Notes: generated by a model from the letters alone, not told the origin. Positions 17,976 through 27,409 are shown, numbered from the stretch's first letter. The stretch is DNA of 64,000 nucleotides from Gluconobacter thailandicus F149-1 = NBRC 100600 (GCF_000964465.1 NZ_BANH01000024.1:1-64000); one strand, 5' to 3'. Numbers and translations are program-made.

Positions 17976-18739
17976 GTACGCCTCAGGACGACAAACGCCC
18001 CCGGCGTGACGATTTCGCCGAAAACCGCCGCGAGAGTCTGGCGAAGCTTGATGCGCTCCGCCGTGCAGCTTTTGACAGGGTGCGCACGGCCCCCAATGCC
18101 GAACAACTTGCCCGCAGACGGTCCCTGCTTGGCTTCGCCAAATGGGCCCTTCCCGGCCTGGCACTCGTTCTGCTCAGTTCGATTGCGGCCTGGCCCGAGA
18201 TTTCCCATCTCGTGAACCAGAACCGCGCGGCTCTGAAAGAAATGGCCCGGTTGCACGTCGAAAGCGGCAATATGGAAAATGCCGTTTATCGCGGCCTGGA
18301 CGCACATAACCATCTGTACATGATCACGGCCCGCACGACCCATCAGCAGGGCCCGGATCGCGTGGATCTGGTGGACCCCGTGGCGGATATCGAGCTTTCA
18401 GGCAATTCCTGGGCTCATATCAAGGCCGATCGCGGCATATACATGCAGCACGAGCAAACCCTGAACCTTGATGACAATGTCGTCCTGTACCGCGATGACG
18501 GGACGCTCATGAACGGTCCCTCGGCGGATATGGACCTGAAACAGGACGTGATTGCATCGCGTGATTGGGTGCATGCCGAAGGGCCATTTGGTACGCAGGA
18601 TGCTCAGGGCTATTTCCTGGACCAGCATGCGGGTATCATGCAGTTTACAGGACCGGGTCTGACGGTCCGCAATGATGATAACGGTCCCCCTTCCCCGGCG
18701 GCCCGCCTCCGCCAGGAAGGAGCCAAGACAGAGAAATGA
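17972..18739 (+). CDS. lptC: LPS export ABC transporter periplasmic protein LptC
   Basis: The bitopic LptC protein bridges the inner-membrane LptBFG complex and LptA. Here a basic cytoplasmic head of about 50 residues precedes a single membrane segment (ALPGLALVLLSSIAAWPEI, about residues 55-75). A beta-jellyroll domain with the typical alternation (NHLYMITARTTHQQGPDRVD, NLDDNVVLYRDDGTLM) follows. At 255 residues it is longer than E. coli LptC (191), as is common in alphaproteobacteria. It is placed by fold and by its position between kdsD and lptA, with 4-bp overlaps on both sides. Confidence 0.85.
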   Translation: MSTPQDDKRPRRDDFAENRRESLAKLDALRRAAFDRVRTAPNAEQLARRRSLLGFAKWALPGLALVLLSSIAAWPEISHLVNQNRAALKEMARLHVESGNMENAVYRGLDAHNHLYMITARTTHQQGPDRVDLVDPVADIELSGNSWAHIKADRGIYMQHEQTLNLDDNVVLYRDDGTLMNGPSADMDLKQDVIASRDWVHAEGPFGTQDAQGYFLDQHAGIMQFTGPGLTVRNDDNGPPSPAARLRQEGAKTEK

Positions 18740-19674
18740 TGAGCCGCATCAGCCGACTGCTTCCCATTGCAGGACTTCTTCTCGCGACCGCTGCCACTCC
18801 CACCGCCTATGCGGACGGGCTGGACATGTCTCATGGCGAGGCTGTCAAACTGTTCTGGAAAAACGAGGAAATCTACGACCGCAATGCCCAGACTGTCACT
18901 CTGACAGGAGGCGCCCGCGCAGTCCGTGGGGATGTGACGGTCGATGCCGATACACTCATCGGACACCTCCGTAAAAAGACAGCACCAGACGGTCAGCCCA
19001 CGCCGCCGCCAGCAAACGGCCAGAACGGCGAAGCTGATCCAATGGGCGGCTCGCTTGAACTCTACCGCATCGAGGCGCGCGGCAACGTCCACATCTACAA
19101 CCAGACGGATCAGGGTTGGGGCGATCACGCCGTCTACGATATGGATCAGGCCGTCATGGTCATGACGGGCAAGCACCTGAAGCTTACGACGCCTCAGGAT
19201 GTTCTGACGGCGCGTGACGTTATGGAATATCATTCCAAGACCCGCATGTCCGTCGGCCGCGGTGATGCCACCGTCACAACCAATGATGGCAAGCAGGTCA
19301 AGGCAGACGTTCTGGTCTCCTTCAGCGCACCAGATTCGCCCGCACCTGCCGACCAGCCACAAGCCGCCAGCACAGACGGTAATCCGCTTGGCGGCGGGTC
19401 TTCCAAGCTGGATCGCGCCTATGGCTGGGGTCATGTTGTCCTGCGTACACAGACGCAGACCGCAACAGGTGACCGTGGTGTGTATGTCTTTGCCACTCAG
19501 ATTGCCCGCCTGATCGGTCATGTTCACGTGACGCAGGGCCAGAACCAGAACAATGGGTCGCAGGCCATCGTGAATATGAAAACCGGCATTGCCACGATGC
19601 TGCCAGGATCGGACTCTCCTATTCAGGGACTTGTCGTTCCCAACGAAGCCAACAGCAGCCAGGCCCCAAAGTGA
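18736..19674 (+). CDS. lptA: LPS transport periplasmic protein LptA
   Basis: Periplasmic bridge protein that carries LPS from LptC to LptD. A signal peptide (MMSRISRLLPIAGLLLATAA..., cleavage near TAYA) precedes an OstA-like beta-jellyroll with the repeats IYDRNAQTVTLTGGARAVRG and GRGDATVTTNDG. A Pro/Gln-rich insertion (residues about 85-105) makes it longer, at 312 residues, than the E. coli protein. It overlaps lptC and lptB by 4 bp each. Confidence 0.9.
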   Translation: MMSRISRLLPIAGLLLATAATPTAYADGLDMSHGEAVKLFWKNEEIYDRNAQTVTLTGGARAVRGDVTVDADTLIGHLRKKTAPDGQPTPPPANGQNGEADPMGGSLELYRIEARGNVHIYNQTDQGWGDHAVYDMDQAVMVMTGKHLKLTTPQDVLTARDVMEYHSKTRMSVGRGDATVTTNDGKQVKADVLVSFSAPDSPAPADQPQAASTDGNPLGGGSSKLDRAYGWGHVVLRTQTQTATGDRGVYVFATQIARLIGHVHVTQGQNQNNGSQAIVNMKTGIATMLPGSDSPIQGLVVPNEANSSQAPK

Positions 19675-20426
19675 CCGAGACACCTTCCACAGCTCCCGCG
19701 CTTCAGACCGGCCTTGTCGCCAGCGGTATTGGCAAGACCTACAAGAAGCGTGCCGTCGTCAAAAACGTCTCGCTTCAGGTTCAGCGCGGCGAAGCCGTGG
19801 GTCTGCTCGGCCCGAATGGCGCGGGCAAGACCACCAGCTTCTACATGATCGTGGGTCTGGTTCAGCCTGACACAGGCTCCATCACGCTGGATGGTGCAGA
19901 CATCACGCAGCTTCCAATGTATCGCCGCGCCCGGCTTGGTGTGGGGTATCTTCCACAGGAAGCCAGTATTTTCCGCGGACTGAACGTTGAGCAGAACATC
20001 ATGGCCGCGCTGGAAGTGATCGAATCCGATCCTGAAAAGCGCGAAGCCATGCTGAACGGCCTTTTGGCCGAATTCGGTATCACGCATCTCCGCCGTTCGC
20101 CGTCGCTGGCGCTGTCCGGTGGTGAGCGTCGTCGTCTGGAAATTGCCCGCGCTCTGGCCAGCCAGCCAAACTACATCCTGCTCGATGAACCTCTCGCCGG
20201 TATTGATCCGATTGCGGTGGGAGAAATTCGCGATCTTGTGTCCCACCTCAAAGACCGTGGCATCGGCGTGCTGATTACGGACCATAACGTCCGCGAAACG
20301 CTTGAAGTCATTGACCGCGCCTACATCATGCATGGCGGTCAGGTTCTAATGGAAGGTACACCGGAAGCCATCGTCGCAAACGAAGATGTGCGCCGGGTCT
20401 ATCTTGGAGAGAACTTCTCGCTCTAA
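19671..20426 (+). CDS. lptB: LPS export ABC transporter ATP-binding protein LptB
   Basis: The cytoplasmic ATPase that powers LPS extraction. Walker A is GLLGPNGAGKTTSFYMIVG, the signature is LSGGERRRLEIARAL, and Walker B is YILLDEPLAGIDPIAVGEI. The H-loop is LITDHNVRETL. At 251 residues it is slightly longer than the E. coli protein. The start is GTG at 19671, overlapping the lptA stop as GTGA. The C-terminal VRRVYLGENFSL is characteristic of LptB. Confidence 0.97.
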   Translation: MTETPSTAPALQTGLVASGIGKTYKKRAVVKNVSLQVQRGEAVGLLGPNGAGKTTSFYMIVGLVQPDTGSITLDGADITQLPMYRRARLGVGYLPQEASIFRGLNVEQNIMAALEVIESDPEKREAMLNGLLAEFGITHLRRSPSLALSGGERRRLEIARALASQPNYILLDEPLAGIDPIAVGEIRDLVSHLKDRGIGVLITDHNVRETLEVIDRAYIMHGGQVLMEGTPEAIVANEDVRRVYLGENFSL

Positions 20427-20435
20427 TCTGACGGG

Positions 20436-21758
20436 ATGCTCAGTCCCGGTCTGATACAGCGCCAGTCGCAGTCGCTTGTTATGACACCACAGTTGCGTCA
20501 GGCGATTGCGATGCTGCAACTCGGCCATCAGGAGCTGGCGCAGTCCCTCCAGCAGATTGCGGAACTCAACCCACTCCTCGTTCTGGAACCGACCGATACG
20601 GTCGCGTCTTCGGACCCCGCCGAAGTACCCGATTATCATGACGATGATCCAGATCGTTTCACCTCAGGGGCGGAGCAGCCCGAAGCCGCTGCCCCCGGCC
20701 CCTCGCTACACGACGATCTGAGCAGCCAGATCCATCTGACCTTTCCCGCATACCGGGATCGCGCCGCCGCATTGTATCTTCTCGCCAGTCTCGACGACGC
20801 TGGACGCCTGCCCGAGCGTATTTCCGACATCGCCCATGCTCTCGGCATGGAAACAGCCGCTCTTGAGTCTATCCGACACATCCTGATGCGGCTGGACCCT
20901 GTTGGCGTGTTCTGCCGCTCTTTGGAAGAGTGTCTGGCCGTGCAGCTTGAACGCCGCGATCGGCTCGACCCCGCCATGAAAATCCTGCTGGCCAATCTGG
21001 ACCTTCTGGCCCGGCGTGACTGGCGGCCTCTGCGCCAGAAATGTCAGCTCGCGCAGGATGACCTGCTCGATATGCTGGCGGAAATTCAGGCCCTCAATCC
21101 CCGACCAGGTTTCGACCCGCATCATCCCGTCACACCGATCCAGCCCGATCTGATCGTCCGCAGGAACGGAGACGGTTTTCGACTGACCTTCAACCATCGC
21201 GCCCTGCCCCGCTGCCATGTAGACACCGACATGCAGCGCCACATCGACGGCAGCACGGAGGCAGGACGGCAACTCCAGACTTATGCCAGTGAAGCCAGTG
21301 CCATCATCCGGGCGCTGGACATGCGTCGCCAAACCATTCTGAAAGTCGGAGCAGAAATCATCCGTCAGCAGACAGCTTTCTTTGAAGACGGGATCTCCGC
21401 CCTCCGTCCCCTCACCATGCGTGAACTGGCGACAACAACAGACGTACACGAAAGCACGATCAGCCGCGTGGTGAACGGCAAATACATGGATACGCCGCGC
21501 GGCATCGTGCCCCTCCGCATGTTCTTCTCAACAGCCCTTCAGGCCAGTGATGGCTCCGTTCAGAGCGCCAGCGCCATTCAGCACCGTCTGCGCGCGCTCA
21601 TCGCCGCCGAAGGAGACGACATTCTTTCTGACGATGCCCTGACAGCCCTTCTTCAGAAAGATGGCTTTGCCATTCAGCGCCGTACCGTGGCGAAATACCG
21701 CGAAGGTCTGGGCATCGCGAAATCCAGTCAGAGGCGGCGCCTGAAGAAAACGTCCTGA
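20436..21758 (+). CDS. rpoN: RNA polymerase sigma-54 factor
   Basis: Directs transcription from -24/-12 promoters with enhancer-binding activators. Region I is glutamine-rich (GLIQRQSQSLVMTPQLRQAI, then LQLGHQELAQSLQQIAELNP). The HTH region has TMRELATTTDVHESTISRVV, and the RpoN box reads RRTVAKYREGLGI near the C-terminus. It has 440 residues. It sits 9 bp after lptB, the classic neighbourhood in proteobacteria. No clear -24/-12 promoter was found nearby by eye. Confidence 0.96.
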   Translation: MLSPGLIQRQSQSLVMTPQLRQAIAMLQLGHQELAQSLQQIAELNPLLVLEPTDTVASSDPAEVPDYHDDDPDRFTSGAEQPEAAAPGPSLHDDLSSQIHLTFPAYRDRAAALYLLASLDDAGRLPERISDIAHALGMETAALESIRHILMRLDPVGVFCRSLEECLAVQLERRDRLDPAMKILLANLDLLARRDWRPLRQKCQLAQDDLLDMLAEIQALNPRPGFDPHHPVTPIQPDLIVRRNGDGFRLTFNHRALPRCHVDTDMQRHIDGSTEAGRQLQTYASEASAIIRALDMRRQTILKVGAEIIRQQTAFFEDGISALRPLTMRELATTTDVHESTISRVVNGKYMDTPRGIVPLRMFFSTALQASDGSVQSASAIQHRLRALIAAEGDDILSDDALTALLQKDGFAIQRRTVAKYREGLGIAKSSQRRRLKKTS

Positions 21759-21832
21759 CGGCTTCTCGCTCTATCAGAGCCCCACCGTATTTGCTGATTG
21801 CACGATCAGCCCATGCCGTTAGGGTCCGTTCC

Positions 21833-22183
21833 ATGCTGCATCTCGCCATAAAAGCCCTGATTTCCGGAATATTGATCGCAACTGCGTCCACGCTTGCCCG
21901 TCGTTATCCAGGCTTTGGCGCACTCATCGCCTCCCTGCCACTTGTTTCGGTTCTTGGCATGATCTGGCTATGGAACGACAAACCCGACCCCGCGAACATG
22001 GCGGCCCACGCCGAGGCAACATTCTGGTATGTCCTCCCGTCGCTGCCGATGTTCCTGCTAATCCCGGCCCTGCTACGCCATGGATATGGCTTCTGGGTTT
22101 CCCTCGCCCTCGGCTGCTTCCTGACGATTGGCCTGTATTTTGCGATGACATGGATCGGACCACGTTTCGGACTGCATCTCTGA
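21833..22183 (+). CDS. DUF3147-type small membrane protein
   Basis: A protein of about 116 residues with four hydrophobic segments: LHLAIKALISGILIATASTL, GALIASLPLVSVLGMIWLW, a stretch around FWYVLPSLPMFLLIPALL, and FWVSLALGCFLTIGLYFAMT. The layout and the LASLPLVS-like motif match DUF3147, whose role is unknown. The start at 21833 was chosen because the helix begins directly after it and AGGG precedes it. The gene follows rpoN and converges on the AraC gene. Confidence 0.7.
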   Translation: MLHLAIKALISGILIATASTLARRYPGFGALIASLPLVSVLGMIWLWNDKPDPANMAAHAEATFWYVLPSLPMFLLIPALLRHGYGFWVSLALGCFLTIGLYFAMTWIGPRFGLHL

Positions 22184-22202
22184 CGACATCATACCTGCCT
22201 GG

Positions 22203-22967
22203 TCAGTCCAGATAACGATCACGGCCTCGTTTGCCATACTCGCTGGGGCGTAATCCGGTATTCTTCTTGAAAGCCTCAGCAAAAGCGCCAAGACTTTCAT
22301 AACCGACACTGAGAGCAACAGAGGTTACAGGCTCACCACGCGCCAGCCTCTCCTGAGAATTCAGGATACGAAGACGCTGCTTCCAGCTTGAAAAAGGCAT
22401 ATGCGTCTCGGCCCTGAAATGTCGCACGAATGAGCGCACAGACAGCCCCGCTAAACTGGCCCAGTCTTTCTGCTCTCGGGGATCAGCCGGGTTTGCACAA
22501 AGCGCCTCTGTTACACGACAGAGTTGGGCGGACTGAGGAAAAGGCAATGACGCGCTCCTTCGCGGGACAGACAGAAATTCGTCCCAGAAACAGTCCGCCA
22601 GACGAGCCACACGCGGGGACCATCTCTGCCCTTCCGCACTTTGCGACAACCGCTCTGCCTGAGCCCCAAGAAGGCGGGTGCATTCTGCAAGAAAAGGCTC
22701 TTGCGGCAGATCAGAACACTGCCCGGAACAGACATAAAGGCTCCAACCCGCCACCGCCCCATGAGAGCGTGCCTCATGACGAAAACCAGGAGGCAGCCAG
22801 AGAACCGATCCCGGACCAACCAGCCAGTAAGCCGTTACGCCCCTGATAGCCATCACACCGCTTTCGATGCCCAAAATCTGTCCCTCGGCATGCGAGTGGC
22901 GACCCGTTTCCCGTCGCGTATCCTGTTGCAGGAATTTTCCGAAAAGCCACGGCCATGTGTCACTCAT
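22203..22967 (-). CDS. AraC-family transcriptional regulator
   Basis: A protein of 254 residues. The N-terminal cupin-like sensor contains ETGRHSHAEGQILGIESG and LWLPPGFRHEARSHG. The C-terminal double HTH has ASLAGLSVRSFVRHFRAETH and VALSVGYESLGAFAEAFKK, the family's most conserved segment. It is divergent from the SnoaL-like gene at 23087. The shared upstream region carries an 8-bp inverted repeat that could be its operator. The ligand is unknown. Confidence 0.9.
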   Translation of the reverse strand: MSDTWPWLFGKFLQQDTRRETGRHSHAEGQILGIESGVMAIRGVTAYWLVGPGSVLWLPPGFRHEARSHGAVAGWSLYVCSGQCSDLPQEPFLAECTRLLGAQAERLSQSAEGQRWSPRVARLADCFWDEFLSVPRRSASLPFPQSAQLCRVTEALCANPADPREQKDWASLAGLSVRSFVRHFRAETHMPFSSWKQRLRILNSQERLARGEPVTSVALSVGYESLGAFAEAFKKNTGLRPSEYGKRGRDRYLD

Positions 22968-23015
22968 CTGAACAACATCTTGAGAACTGTGTTTGGCGCA
23001 TATGAGTCGAACTAT

Positions 23016-23048
23016 GGCCTGTTACCGAAAGAACGCCAAAAACAGGCC
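23016..23048. promoter_or_regulatory. Inverted repeat in the araC/SnoaL divergent region
   Basis: GGCCTGTT (23016-23023) and AACAGGCC (23041-23048) are perfect inverted copies separated by 17 bp, about 50 bp upstream of the AraC gene. The location suits a regulator site, but it could equally fold as a transcript hairpin. Confidence 0.35.
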
Positions 23049-23086
23049 CTGTAAAGTGTCCTGACAAGATTACGAAGGACATCCTC

Positions 23087-23482
23087 ATGCCAGCACAAAG
23101 CCCAGAACAGCTCATCCGCCAGATGTTTGAGGTCTTCACAGACTTCTCATCAGATCCAGCAACGCTGACAGACTTCATGGCGCCGGATTACCGGCAGTTT
23201 GTCGATGGCCGGGAAATGACACTCGCCGAATTTCTGGAGCATGCCGTTGCTCTAAGAAATGCGCTTCAAAGGCTCGAAATCGACATCCAGCAGATTGTCT
23301 GCCAAGGCAATCAGGCCGCTACGGTGCATATCGCCCGAGCCACCCGCCTCTCAGGCGAAAAGAGCCAGATCAAGGTCATTGCCTTTTACCAATTCAACAA
23401 TGGCCGACTGTGCCTTGTTGATGAACTGACGCATGTTCTGAGCGGTCAAGACGACGATAAGGCGCTCGGATCAGTGCGGTAG
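23087..23482 (+). CDS. SnoaL-like (NTF2-fold) protein
   Basis: A small protein of 131 residues with the cone-shaped alpha/beta layout of the SnoaL/NTF2 superfamily. Helices EQLIRQMFEVFTD come first, then DFMAPDYRQFVDGREMTLAE, followed by strands such as AATVHIARATRL and IKVIAFYQFNNGRLCLVDEL. Members are polyketide cyclases, isomerases or binding proteins, and no specific activity can be read here. GAAGGAC precedes the ATG. It is probably controlled by the divergent AraC regulator. Confidence 0.7.
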   Translation: MPAQSPEQLIRQMFEVFTDFSSDPATLTDFMAPDYRQFVDGREMTLAEFLEHAVALRNALQRLEIDIQQIVCQGNQAATVHIARATRLSGEKSQIKVIAFYQFNNGRLCLVDELTHVLSGQDDDKALGSVR

Positions 23483-23550
23483 CACTGATCCAGTCAGATA
23501 TCGTTTCTAAGGTTTTTCAAGGATTACGTCCTGTGTGAAAGGAACCGGGG

Positions 23551-23997
23551 TCAAGGGGACACATCTCCATGGGTCTGCAGGGGAGCGCCCTGCCTAGCCC
23601 CGAACTTCTCGACCAGCCACCAGTAACCGTCCCTGAGATCGGAAATCCGATGCCGCGTCAGAGCTTCCCGACAGGCAGGAAGCGCCGCCAGTCCCGCAGT
23701 ACCACCCTCAAACAGATCATGCTCTGCATCGCAGGTCTTGTCGCGATAATGAAGCCAAGCCTGCTGCGCTTTCTGGAGCTGGGTTTTTCGACTGCGTTCC
23801 AGTACTGTCAGGATCTGATCGTAAACAATGTCCAGTTCCTTGTCCGCCCGCTGTGCGGCCATTGTCAGACAGTTGACCTGATCCACGCCACTTCCGGCCT
23901 GCTTGCACAAGGCATTGGCGGCATTGTAGTGCTGGGCCAGCGCAGGGGACGCAAGGGAAAATGCCGCGATGAGAAGGCACATTTTCCAACCCGCCAT
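23551..23997 (-). CDS. LprI-like (DUF1311) secreted protein
   Basis: A protein of 148 residues with a signal peptide (MAGWKMCLLIAAFSLASPA, cleaved near ALAQ). The DUF1311 core follows: CKQAGSGVDQVNCLTMAAQR, then LQKAQQAWLHYRDKTCDAEH and a late Cys. The four Cys pattern and AQxAWxxYRDxxC motif match the lysozyme-inhibitor LprI family. A periplasmic location is likely, and the exact target is unproven. It lies 26 bp downstream of the ABC-F gene on the same strand. Confidence 0.85.
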   Translation of the reverse strand: MAGWKMCLLIAAFSLASPALAQHYNAANALCKQAGSGVDQVNCLTMAAQRADKELDIVYDQILTVLERSRKTQLQKAQQAWLHYRDKTCDAEHDLFEGGTAGLAALPACREALTRHRISDLRDGYWWLVEKFGARQGAPLQTHGDVSP

Positions 23998-24023
23998 CTT
24001 TAACTCCCCTCTCCTGTAACGCC

Positions 24024-25643
24024 TTAATGCAGGCCCGGCGCTTCCTGACCCGTCCGCGCCACATACTCCGAATACCCACCCCCATACTGGTGAATCCCCT
24101 CAGGCGTCAGTTCCAGCACGCGGTTGGAAAGAGCCGCCAGGAAGTGACGGTCATGGGAAACGAACAGCATGGTGCCGTCGTAATCCGCCAGAGCGGAAAT
24201 CAGCATCTCCTTCGTAGCGATGTCCAGATGGTTGGTCGGCTCATCGAGTACGAGGAAGTTCGGCGGATCGAACAGCATCAGAGCCATCACCAGACGAGCC
24301 TTCTCACCACCAGATAGAACCCGGCAGCTCTTTTCGACTTCGTCACCCGAGAAGCCGAAACCACCCGCCAGTGAGCGCAGCGCTCCCTGATTGGCCTGCG
24401 GAAACGCATATTCCAGCGTTTCAAAAACAGTCTTGTCACCATCCAGAAGGTCCATGGCGTGCTGGGCGAAGTAACCGATCTTGACGTTACTGCCGACTGT
24501 AACAGTTCCAGCATCCGGTTCCGTCGTACCGGTCACAAGCTTCAGCAGCGTGGACTTGCCAGCACCGTTCACACCCATGATACAGCAGCGTTCCTTGCGG
24601 CGGATCATGAGATCCAGCCCGTCATAGATTGTGCGACTGCCATAGCGCTTGTCTACGCCCTGAATATTGACAACCACATCTCCTGAACGCGGTGCAGGGG
24701 CGAACTCGAAGCTCATGGCCTGACGACGCTTCGGCGGCTCGACACGGTCGATCTTGTCGAGCTTCTTCACCCGGCTCTGAACCTGTGCAGCATGAGACGC
24801 ACGCGCCTTGAAGCGTTCGATGAAGTTGATTTCCTTCGCCAGCATGGCCTGCTGCCGCTCGAACTGCGCCTGCTGATGCTTCTCGTTCAGCGCCCGCTGT
24901 TCTTCATAGAACTCATAGTCGCCGGAATAGGTCGTCAGGTTACCGCCATCAATTTCGATGACTTTGTTGATAATGCGGTTCATGAAGGCACGGTCATGGG
25001 ACGTCATGAGCAGCGCACCATCATAACCAGACAGGAACTGCTCCAGCCAGATCAGGCTTTCCAGATCAAGATGGTTGCTCGGCTCATCGAGCAGCATCAC
25101 GTCAGGCTTCATCAGAAGGATGCGCCCCAGGGCCACACGCATTTTCCAGCCACCAGACAGACGACTCACATCGCCATCCATCATTTCCTGGCTGAACCCA
25201 AGACCATGAAGAACCTCACGCGCCTTCCCGTCCAGCGCGTATCCGCCCAGATCCTCAAACCGGCTCTGTACTTCTCCAAAGCGCTCGATGACGCTGTCCA
25301 GCTCATCCATGCGCTCCGGGTCCGCCATGGCCAACTCAAGCTCAGCCAACTCGGCTGCAACTTCCGAGACAGCCCCTGCCCCGTTCATCACTTCCGCCAC
25401 GGCACTATGGCCGGACATCTCACCGACGTCCTGACTGAAGAAGCCGATGGTCACACCGCGATCCGTCAGGACATTGCCCTCATCAGGCTCTTCCTGCTTC
25501 GTGATGAGGCGGAACAACGTGGATTTACCCGCGCCGTTTGGCCCAACCAGCCCGACCTTTTCTCCTTTCAGCAGAGCGGCCGAGGCCTCAATGAAGATGA
25601 CCCGCTGGCCGTTATGCTTGCTGATGTTGTCGAGACGAATCAT
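24024..25643 (-). CDS. ABC-F family ATPase (YbiT-like)
   Basis: A soluble tandem ABC ATPase of 539 residues, of the ribosome-associated ABC-F type, with no membrane segments. The first domain has GLVGPNGAGKSTLFRLI, LSGGWKMRVALGRILL and LLDEPSNHLD. The second has IMGVNGAGKSTLLKLV, LSGGEKARLVMALML and LVLDEPTNHLD. The interdomain linker (about 240-300) is rich in charged residues and glutamine. The start and the short arm fit the YbiT subgroup. The expected role is translational quality control at the ribosome. Confidence 0.92.
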   Translation of the reverse strand: MIRLDNISKHNGQRVIFIEASAALLKGEKVGLVGPNGAGKSTLFRLITKQEEPDEGNVLTDRGVTIGFFSQDVGEMSGHSAVAEVMNGAGAVSEVAAELAELELAMADPERMDELDSVIERFGEVQSRFEDLGGYALDGKAREVLHGLGFSQEMMDGDVSRLSGGWKMRVALGRILLMKPDVMLLDEPSNHLDLESLIWLEQFLSGYDGALLMTSHDRAFMNRIINKVIEIDGGNLTTYSGDYEFYEEQRALNEKHQQAQFERQQAMLAKEINFIERFKARASHAAQVQSRVKKLDKIDRVEPPKRRQAMSFEFAPAPRSGDVVVNIQGVDKRYGSRTIYDGLDLMIRRKERCCIMGVNGAGKSTLLKLVTGTTEPDAGTVTVGSNVKIGYFAQHAMDLLDGDKTVFETLEYAFPQANQGALRSLAGGFGFSGDEVEKSCRVLSGGEKARLVMALMLFDPPNFLVLDEPTNHLDIATKEMLISALADYDGTMLFVSHDRHFLAALSNRVLELTPEGIHQYGGGYSEYVARTGQEAPGLH

Positions 25644-25986
25644 GGGTCCTCGGAGGCACTGGAAGCTGGGAATGAATGGCTGTCGGGACTTACCCTTATC
25701 CCCGCATGGGCGGAACCCCCAGAAAGACGCCCTTACCTCGGCACACCTTTATTTATCGCGTCATAAGCCTCGATGTCGGACCATGAGCGGCATTATGCCA
25801 GATGGCACAATCCCATCTTCCTGATCCAAGACCTCCATGGAATGTGATCCCCTCAAAACGCCAAGGCATTAAACCAGGCGGGGAATATCCCTTTTAAAAC
25901 ACTATATGCGTGATATGTGCACTCAATATAACACTAATCCTATACCCTAAATGCTGACCCCCGCGTGAAGGGATCGGATTTTTATC
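25644..25986. other. Divergent intergenic region between the ABC-F ATPase and the sugar permease
   Basis: About 343 bp with no convincing gene. Its right half (about 25890-25965) is AT-rich, with several TATA-like hexamers suited to a promoter for the permease gene. I saw no strong inverted repeat or RNA motif. Confidence 0.5.
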
Positions 25987-27354
25987 TTGAGCGCTCAATT
26001 TAGTTCCGTGAGGCAATCCGTGGCCAAGTCTGACCCTATCGTCCAACTTCCGGACGGCTTTTACCTGAACCGCACGCCCCTTCTGGGCTTTGGGCTCCTG
26101 TGTTGCCTGTTTTCCCTCTGGGGCTGTGCGATGAGCCTCAATGACGTACTGATCGGGCAATTCCGCAAAGCCTTCATGCTGTCAGATTTTCAGTCCGCTC
26201 TCGTCCAGTTCTCATTCTACATCAGCTATTTCGTGCTGGGCATTCCCGCAGGCATGATCATCAAGCGCTTCAGCTACAAATGGTCTATCCAACTTGGGCT
26301 GCTCCTGTATCTGATTGGCTGCTGCCTCTTTTTCCCTGCCGCCCATTTCGCGACGTACCAGATCTTCTTCGTCGCGCTCTTTGTCGTCGCGGCCGGGCTG
26401 GTTTTCATTGAAACCGCTGCCGATACCTATTGCACCCTGCTCGCTCCTCCGGGAGGAGGAACACATCGCCTGAACTTTGCCAGTGCATTTCAGCCGATTG
26501 GCGCCATTCTCGGCTCCAGCATGGGAGCCTACCTGATTTTCAAGGACGGCGACCTGTCCCGCGAGCAGCTTTCCGCCATGCCAGCCGCTCAGGCCTGGCA
26601 GCACCAACTCGGCATGATCCACGCCACTCTTGAGCCATATGTCTATATTCTCGGGGTTCTGCTGGTCGTCATGATCGCCATTGGCATCACGCGTTATCCG
26701 GCCTGCAAAGGGCGCGATCAGCAGCGCAGTCATGAACTGGATACCGCCGGTGCCCTCAAACGGCTGTTTGCCAACAAGCGCTTCGTCCTCGGTATCGTGA
26801 CGCAATTTCTGTATGTCGGCGCGCAGGTTGGCGTCTGGAGCTTCATCATCCGCCTCTCCATGAGGCTGGGACATATCAATGAACGCCAGGCTTCCGTCTA
26901 CCTGATCGCATCATTTTGTGCGTTCTTTATCGGCAAGCTGGTGGCCAATTTCTTCATGCGTCACGCCCGCCCGGCGCGGGTTCTGTTCGTTTACAGCCTG
27001 CTGTGCATCGTTGCGCTGGGTTATGCAGTGATGGTGCATGACTTCACGGCTATTTATGCAGCCATCCTCGTCAGTGGACTGCTTGGTCCCTGCTGGCCGA
27101 CAATCTATGGCCTAACCGTCGATGAACTTGGCCATGACCGCGCCTATGGCGGGTCCATTCTGGTTATGAGCATCAGCGGTGGCGGTATTCTCCCGCTTCT
27201 ACAGGGCTATGTCTCGGATGCGACCGGCGGAAACATGCAGCTTGCGTACATCGTACCGATGGGATGCTTCCTCGTAATTGCAATGTTTGCGGCCTATTGC
27301 ATGAAAAGCGAAGACGAAACGGCAGAACACGTCGTTTTCGACGCCACACTCTGA
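25987..27354 (+). CDS. Sugar:H+ symporter, FucP-like MFS family
   Basis: An inner-membrane transporter of about 455 residues with twelve predicted hydrophobic segments. LLGFGLLCCLFSLWGCAMSL, LIGQFRKAFMLSDFQSALVQ and FYISYFVLGIPAGMIIKRFS match the start of FucP/GluP symporters, which have a short loop after TM1 and the SDFQxALVQ helix. FIETAADTYCTLL and YGGSILVMSISGGGILPLLQ are further family hallmarks. The substrate could be fucose, glucose or galactose and cannot be fixed from sequence. The start is uncertain: TTG at 25987 has AAGGGA upstream, while GTG codons at 26008 and 26020 are alternatives. Confidence 0.88.
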   Translation: MSAQFSSVRQSVAKSDPIVQLPDGFYLNRTPLLGFGLLCCLFSLWGCAMSLNDVLIGQFRKAFMLSDFQSALVQFSFYISYFVLGIPAGMIIKRFSYKWSIQLGLLLYLIGCCLFFPAAHFATYQIFFVALFVVAAGLVFIETAADTYCTLLAPPGGGTHRLNFASAFQPIGAILGSSMGAYLIFKDGDLSREQLSAMPAAQAWQHQLGMIHATLEPYVYILGVLLVVMIAIGITRYPACKGRDQQRSHELDTAGALKRLFANKRFVLGIVTQFLYVGAQVGVWSFIIRLSMRLGHINERQASVYLIASFCAFFIGKLVANFFMRHARPARVLFVYSLLCIVALGYAVMVHDFTAIYAAILVSGLLGPCWPTIYGLTVDELGHDRAYGGSILVMSISGGGILPLLQGYVSDATGGNMQLAYIVPMGCFLVIAMFAAYCMKSEDETAEHVVFDATL

Positions 27355-27364
27355 TCCACAACAA

Positions 27365-27386
27365 AGGGCGAACATTTGCTCGCCCT
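27365..27386. terminator. Terminator hairpin between the permease and PLC genes
   Basis: AGGGCGA (27365-27371) pairs with TCGCCCT (27380-27386) over an 8-base loop between convergent genes. The minus-strand transcript continues into TTTGTTGT, a weak U-tract. Confidence 0.55.
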
Positions 27387-27409
27387 CCTGCCCCACCAGC
27401 CTGAAAAGC

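Noticed and set aside
25800-25825. Sigma-54 promoter (TGGCAC) upstream of the sugar permease
   Set aside because: The -24 element matches but no GC-containing -12 element lies at the right spacing.
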